NCBI RefSeq assembly: GCF_019904175.1
Contig: NZ_CP061913.1
Span: 5,704,001-5,768,000, forward strand
DNA: 64,000 nucleotides
Direction: 5' to 3'
Origin: Dactylosporangium vinaceum
GTDB lineage: Bacteria > Actinomycetota > Actinomycetes > Mycobacteriales > Micromonosporaceae
Shown in pieces: positions 60,427 through 64,000 of this stretch. The translations under genes were made by a program, and so were the position numbers. The notes beneath the pieces are model-generated. The model did no database searches. It was not told the DNA's origin and worked only from the letters and a program-made list of their open reading frames with translations. Within the stretch, counting starts at the first letter, position 1; each line of letters starts with the position of its first letter.

Positions 60427-61649
60427 CCGCTCCCGACACCGGCACCACCAGCGGTGACCAGCTGCGGCGCATCCAGCAGATCACCGACACCGCGCTGTCC
60501 CGCCTCGGTGTCGAGGACCTCCTCGCCGAGCTGCTCGTGCGCGCCCGCGAGCTGCTGCAGGCCGACACCGCGACGGTCATGCTGCTCGACCCGACAGGCA
60601 CCGAGCTCGTCGCCACCGCCGCCAGCGGCCTCGAACGCGAGGTCCACCAGGGCGTGCGGGTCCCCGTCGGCCGCGGCTTCGCCGGCTCCGTCGCCGCCCG
60701 GGCCGAGCCGGTGGCGATCGACCGGATCGACGAGACCACCGTCGTCAGCCCGGTCCTGATCCACGAGCGCATCGCCGCGATGCTCGGCGTGCCGATGATC
60801 AGCGGCGGCCGGCTCATCGGCGTCCTCTACGTCGGCGCCCGCTCGCAGCGCCGCTTCACCCCGGCCGACGTGGAGCTGCTGCAGCTCGCCGCCGACCGGA
60901 TCGCCCCGGCCACCCAGGCCCGCCTGCAGGGTCTCGACCGGGCCACCGCCTACGCCCTGCAGCGCAGCCTCCTGCCGACCCGCCCCCCGGACATCGCCGG
61001 CCTGGAGCTGGCCGTCCGCTACGTCCCGGGCGCCGACGTGGGCGTCGGCGGTGACTGGTACGACGTGTTCGAGTTGCCCACCGGGAGCATCGGCGTCGCG
61101 GTCGGTGACATCGCCGGCAACGGCCTGCGAGCCGCCGTGGTCATGGGGCGCATCCGCTCGGCCCTGCGCGCGTATGCCCTCGAGACCGACGACCCCGCCG
61201 ACGTCCTGACCCGGCTCGACAGCAAGATCCACCGGTTTGAGCCGGGCGCGATGGCCACCGCGATCTACGCCGTGATCGACCCCGGCCTGGAGACCGTCGC
61301 GCTGTCGGCCGCGGGCCACCCGCCGCCGGTGTTCGCCGCGCCCGGCGCCCCGGCCGAGCTGCTCCCGATCCGCCCCAACCTGCCGCTCGGCACCGACATG
61401 TCCCTGCCCCGGCACGACACCACTGTCGCCCTGCCGCCGGGCGGCACCCTGCTGTTCTACACCGACGGGCTGGTCGAGCGGCGGGCCCATTCGATCAATC
61501 GGGGCCTGGACCGGCTGGTCGCCGCGGTCGGCCCGGCCAACCCCGACGAGCTGTGCACGAGGGTGATGGCGGCCATGCTCCAGGACGGCGCGGCCGGTGA
61601 CGACATCGCCCTGCTCGCGGTGCGCCGCACCGCCGACGGCCCCCGTTGA
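60423..61649 (+). CDS. GAF-SpoIIE serine phosphatase
   Basis: This 408-aa protein has an N-terminal GAF domain (about 25-165; VRVPVGRGFAGSVAAR) and a SpoIIE/PP2C phosphatase domain (about 185-400; VGGDWYDVFELP, GDIAGNGLRAAVVMG, SAAGHPPPVF, FYTDGLVERR, DDIALLAVRR). It is coupled to the upstream STAS gene, its probable substrate. It provides a second phosphatase with its own sensor in the same operon. Confidence 0.93.
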   Translation: MTAPDTGTTSGDQLRRIQQITDTALSRLGVEDLLAELLVRARELLQADTATVMLLDPTGTELVATAASGLEREVHQGVRVPVGRGFAGSVAARAEPVAIDRIDETTVVSPVLIHERIAAMLGVPMISGGRLIGVLYVGARSQRRFTPADVELLQLAADRIAPATQARLQGLDRATAYALQRSLLPTRPPDIAGLELAVRYVPGADVGVGGDWYDVFELPTGSIGVAVGDIAGNGLRAAVVMGRIRSALRAYALETDDPADVLTRLDSKIHRFEPGAMATAIYAVIDPGLETVALSAAGHPPPVFAAPGAPAELLPIRPNLPLGTDMSLPRHDTTVALPPGGTLLFYTDGLVERRAHSINRGLDRLVAAVGPANPDELCTRVMAAMLQDGAAGDDIALLAVRRTADGPR

Positions 61650-61668
61650 CGGCATGTTCTGTCAATGG

Positions 61669-61697
61669 TTGACAAATCGCCGGGGGTCGTCTTTGCT
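61669..61697 (+). promoter_or_regulatory. Possible promoter of the SGNH hydrolase
   Basis: A perfect TTGACA (61669-61674) is followed after 17 bases by TTTGCT (61692-61697), with six more bases to the ATG at 61704. The -10 is a poor match, but the geometry matches the leaderless pattern seen elsewhere in the window. Confidence 0.35.
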
Positions 61698-61703
61698 TTC
61701 GAC

Positions 61704-62948
61704 ATGCGTCGATGGCTGCTCGCGGGTGCCGCGATCCTGACCGGCCTGTTCGCCGTCCCGGAGCCGGCCGCGGCCGCGACGCCGGTGCGCATCCTGGCGC
61801 TCGGTGCGTCGATCACGTGGGGGACCGCCTCCACCGACGGCAACGGCTACCGCGAGCAGCTGCGCCGCCACCTCGCCGACGACGCCGGGATCGCCGTGGA
61901 CTTCGTCGGCTCGCAGCAGTCCGGCACCGGCGCGGACCGGGACAACGAGGGCCACCCCGGCTACCGCATCGACCAGGTCGCGGCCGGGGCCGACGCCTGG
62001 ATCGCGGCCGCGAAGCCCGATGTGGTGCTGCTGAACGCCGGCACCAACGACATGATCCAGAACTACGACCTGGTCGACGCGCCGGCCCGGCTGAGCGCCC
62101 TGATCGACCAGATCCTGCGCGGCGCCCCGGCCGCGACGGTCATGGTGTCCACGCTCGTGCCCAACCGCGACAGCGCCGTCGACGCCCGGGTCACCGCGTT
62201 CAACGCCAAGCTGCCCGGGATCGTGCAGGCCAAGGCGGCGGCCGGGCGGCGGGTGAGGCTCGTCGACCTCCACGCCGGCCTGACCCTGGCCGACATCGGC
62301 TCCGACGGCATCCACCCGACCGACGACGGGTACTCGAAGCTGGCCGACACCTGGTACTCCGCGCTGCAGCCGGTGCTCGGCGCCGGCCGCCCGTGGCCGC
62401 TGTTCCGGACCGATCTCGGCGCGGCGGTCCAGCAGCTGACCTGGACCGACACGGTGGCCGGATCGCTCAATGTCGGCGGCTACTGCTGCGGCCTGACCGC
62501 GATGGAGTCCGGCCGCCGCGCCGAACTCGCCCACGGCGGCACCTACGCGCTGATGTACTCGGGCAACGATCTGAGCGCGGCCGGCTCGTACTCGTACAAC
62601 CGCCTCTACGACGTGCACCTGGCCGTCACCACGGGCACGACCCTCACGTACTGGATCCGCCCGCAGCAGGCGAACGGCGCCTACGTGGCGATCGACCTCC
62701 TGCTCACCGACGGGCGCAGCCTGCGCGACTCCGGGGCCGTCGACCAGTTCGGCGTGCGTGCCCACCCGCGCTACCAGGGCCAGGGCGGCCACGTGCTTGT
62801 CGACCAATGGAACCGGATCACGGTCGACCTCGGCCCGCTCGCGGGCGGCACTGTCGACGAGATCCGCATCGGCTACGACCAGCCCGGGAGCACGGGCCTG
62901 TTCCGCGGCTACGTCGACGACATCGACATCACTCGGCCGGCGGTATGA
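61704..62948 (+). CDS. Secreted SGNH/GDSL hydrolase with C-terminal beta domain
   Basis: This 414-aa exported esterase-like enzyme has signal peptide WLLAGAAILTGLFAVPEPAAA, nucleophile block LALGASITWG, block III LLNAGTNDM, and the catalytic DGIHPTDDGY near residue 210. The C-terminal ~190 residues form a beta-sandwich-like domain (CCGLTAMESGRRAELAHGG) that may bind carbohydrate. Related enzymes deacetylate plant or microbial polysaccharides. ATG 61704 gives a proper signal peptide; ATG 61665 is upstream. Confidence 0.88.
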   Translation: MRRWLLAGAAILTGLFAVPEPAAAATPVRILALGASITWGTASTDGNGYREQLRRHLADDAGIAVDFVGSQQSGTGADRDNEGHPGYRIDQVAAGADAWIAAAKPDVVLLNAGTNDMIQNYDLVDAPARLSALIDQILRGAPAATVMVSTLVPNRDSAVDARVTAFNAKLPGIVQAKAAAGRRVRLVDLHAGLTLADIGSDGIHPTDDGYSKLADTWYSALQPVLGAGRPWPLFRTDLGAAVQQLTWTDTVAGSLNVGGYCCGLTAMESGRRAELAHGGTYALMYSGNDLSAAGSYSYNRLYDVHLAVTTGTTLTYWIRPQQANGAYVAIDLLLTDGRSLRDSGAVDQFGVRAHPRYQGQGGHVLVDQWNRITVDLGPLAGGTVDEIRIGYDQPGSTGLFRGYVDDIDITRPAV

Positions 62949-63013
62949 CGATTGGCGGTCCTCACTGTGGGAACAGGGGCTGTTGCAGCACCTGAGCAGT
63001 GAGGAGTATCGCC

Positions 63014-64000
63014 ATGGCCGAAGAGCGAGCGCCACGGGAAGTGGGGCGGACGGCTGCCGACGAGCCGGAGAGCCCGCCGAACAAGCCGACCGCGGAGCAG
63101 GGGCCGGACGAGCTCAGTGCGCTGCCGAAGCAGTCGTACTGGCAGGTGCTCAAGCGCACCGTCAAGGAGTTCAGCGACGACAACATCACGGTGTGGGCCG
63201 CCGCGCTCACCTACTACGGGGTGCTCTCGATCTTCCCCGGGATCCTGCTGCTCGTCACCGTGCTGCGGCTGTTCGGGCAGGACACCGTGCAGCGCGTGAT
63301 CGACAACATCGGTGACGTCGCGCCCGGGTCGACGGGGGCGATTCTCGGCGACGCCGCCCGCAACCTGCAGGACGGGCAGCAGTCGACGGCGGGGCTCCTG
63401 GCCGTCGTCAGCATCCTGGGGGCGCTGTGGTCGGCGTCCGGGTACATCGGCGCGTTCATGCAGGCGTCGAACGCCATCTACGACGTGCCCGAGGGGCGCC
63501 CGGTGTGGAAGACGCTGCCGATCCGCATCGGCGTCACGATCATCACCGGCGTCCTGCTGACGGTGGCGGCGCTGCTGGTGGTGTTCACCGGCCCGGTGGC
63601 CGAGACCGCGGGCCGCTGGATCGGCGCCGGGGGTGCGGCCGTCACGGCGTGGAACATCGCCAAGTGGCCGGTGCTCGTCGCGCTCGTCGTGCTGCTCTTC
63701 GCGATCCTGTACTGGGCCTCGCCCAACGCCAAGCACGGCGGCTTCCGCTGGGTCAGCCCGGGCAGCATCCTGGCCGTCGTGATCTGGCTGATCGCGAGCG
63801 CCGGCTTCGGCTTCTACGTGGCCAACTTCGGCTCGTACAACAAGACCTACGGCAGCCTGGCCGCGATCATCATCTTCCTGATCTGGCTCTGGATCTCCAA
63901 CATCGCCATCCTCCTGGGCGCCGAGTTCGACGCCGAGCTCCAGCGCAGCCGGGCCATCCAGGCCGGCCACAGCGAGACCGACGAGCCCTACGTCGACCTG
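63014..64000 (+). CDS. YihY/BrkB-family membrane protein (3' end outside window)
   Basis: The first 329 codons of a six-segment membrane protein are present; the window ends before the stop. A charged N-terminal ~45 residues precede the BrkB/UPF0761 domain (WAAALTYYGVLSIFPGILLL, YIGAFMQASNAIYDVPEGRP, IIIFLIWLWISNIAILLGAE). Family members are often annotated as ribonuclease BN by an old error and their real function is unclear. GAGGAG lies before the ATG. Confidence 0.92.
   Translation, partial: MAEERAPREVGRTAADEPESPPNKPTAEQGPDELSALPKQSYWQVLKRTVKEFSDDNITVWAAALTYYGVLSIFPGILLLVTVLRLFGQDTVQRVIDNIGDVAPGSTGAILGDAARNLQDGQQSTAGLLAVVSILGALWSASGYIGAFMQASNAIYDVPEGRPVWKTLPIRIGVTIITGVLLTVAALLVVFTGPVAETAGRWIGAGGAAVTAWNIAKWPVLVALVVLLFAILYWASPNAKHGGFRWVSPGSILAVVIWLIASAGFGFYVANFGSYNKTYGSLAAIIIFLIWLWISNIAILLGAEFDAELQRSRAIQAGHSETDEPYVDL

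Overview
The window is very GC-rich bacterial DNA, with G or C at nearly every third codon position, tightly packed genes, many GTG starts and many 1-4 base stop/start overlaps. Gene content (CBM2-linked GH6 cellulase, WapA-type RHS protein, F420/PPOX-type flavoprotein, zinc-finger CGNR regulators, SpoIIE phosphatases with STAS partners) points to a filamentous actinomycete; Micromonosporaceae is my best guess from gene style, not a demonstrated placement. No rRNA, tRNA, CRISPR array, insertion sequence or replication origin was seen.

Layout. 0-9 kb: CitA/DpiA-like two-component pair, M20 peptidase, MFS transporter, CobW-type GTPase, and an SsuABC-like importer operon on the minus strand. 9-16.5 kb: small membrane protein; PadR regulator carrying a 65-bp tandem duplication plus coupled membrane protein; NarL-type two-component pair whose kinase is frameshifted; a membrane protein with an in-frame amber codon; DUF1622 protein; secreted cellulase. 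16.6-21.6 kb: NAD-dependent epimerase, AAA ATPase regulator, PPOX flavoprotein, NB-ARC-like ATPase. 21.7-34.3 kb: secretion block of three translationally coupled genes (LamG protein, 2114-aa RHS protein, secreted protein) ending in a strong terminator, and a convergent secreted metzincin protease. 34.3-41.4 kb: GntR/PH/HAD group, SpoIIE phosphatase and STAS antagonist, SGNH hydrolase, and an azlC-azlD-HAD operon divergent from a CGNR zinc-finger regulator.

41.4-45.1 kb holds the most interesting locus: a five-gene minus-strand operon (MauE-like membrane protein, 49-aa cysteine-containing peptide, membrane-anchored thioredoxin-like protein, ABC exporter, S26 signal peptidase) that looks like a production line for a disulfide-bonded secreted peptide. 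A 14-bp perfect hairpin directly follows the peptide gene.

45.2-64 kb: universal stress protein, DoxX-like membrane protein, peptide deformylase, quinone oxidoreductase with divergent XRE regulator, STAS-HATPase fusion, TetR/WrbA pair with two matching operators, a yybP-ykoY-type (Mn2+) riboswitch ahead of a 49-aa basic peptide and a P-loop kinase, SDR, TetR/hydrolase pair, a 1367-aa kinase-receiver-phosphatase-antisigma fusion followed by STAS and a second SpoIIE phosphatase, an SGNH hydrolase, and the start of a BrkB/YihY membrane protein cut by the window end.

A recurring regulatory feature is a TANNNT hexamer placed 6-8 bases before an ATG/GTG without a Shine-Dalgarno sequence. It is seen at about seventeen genes and suggests widespread leaderless transcription.
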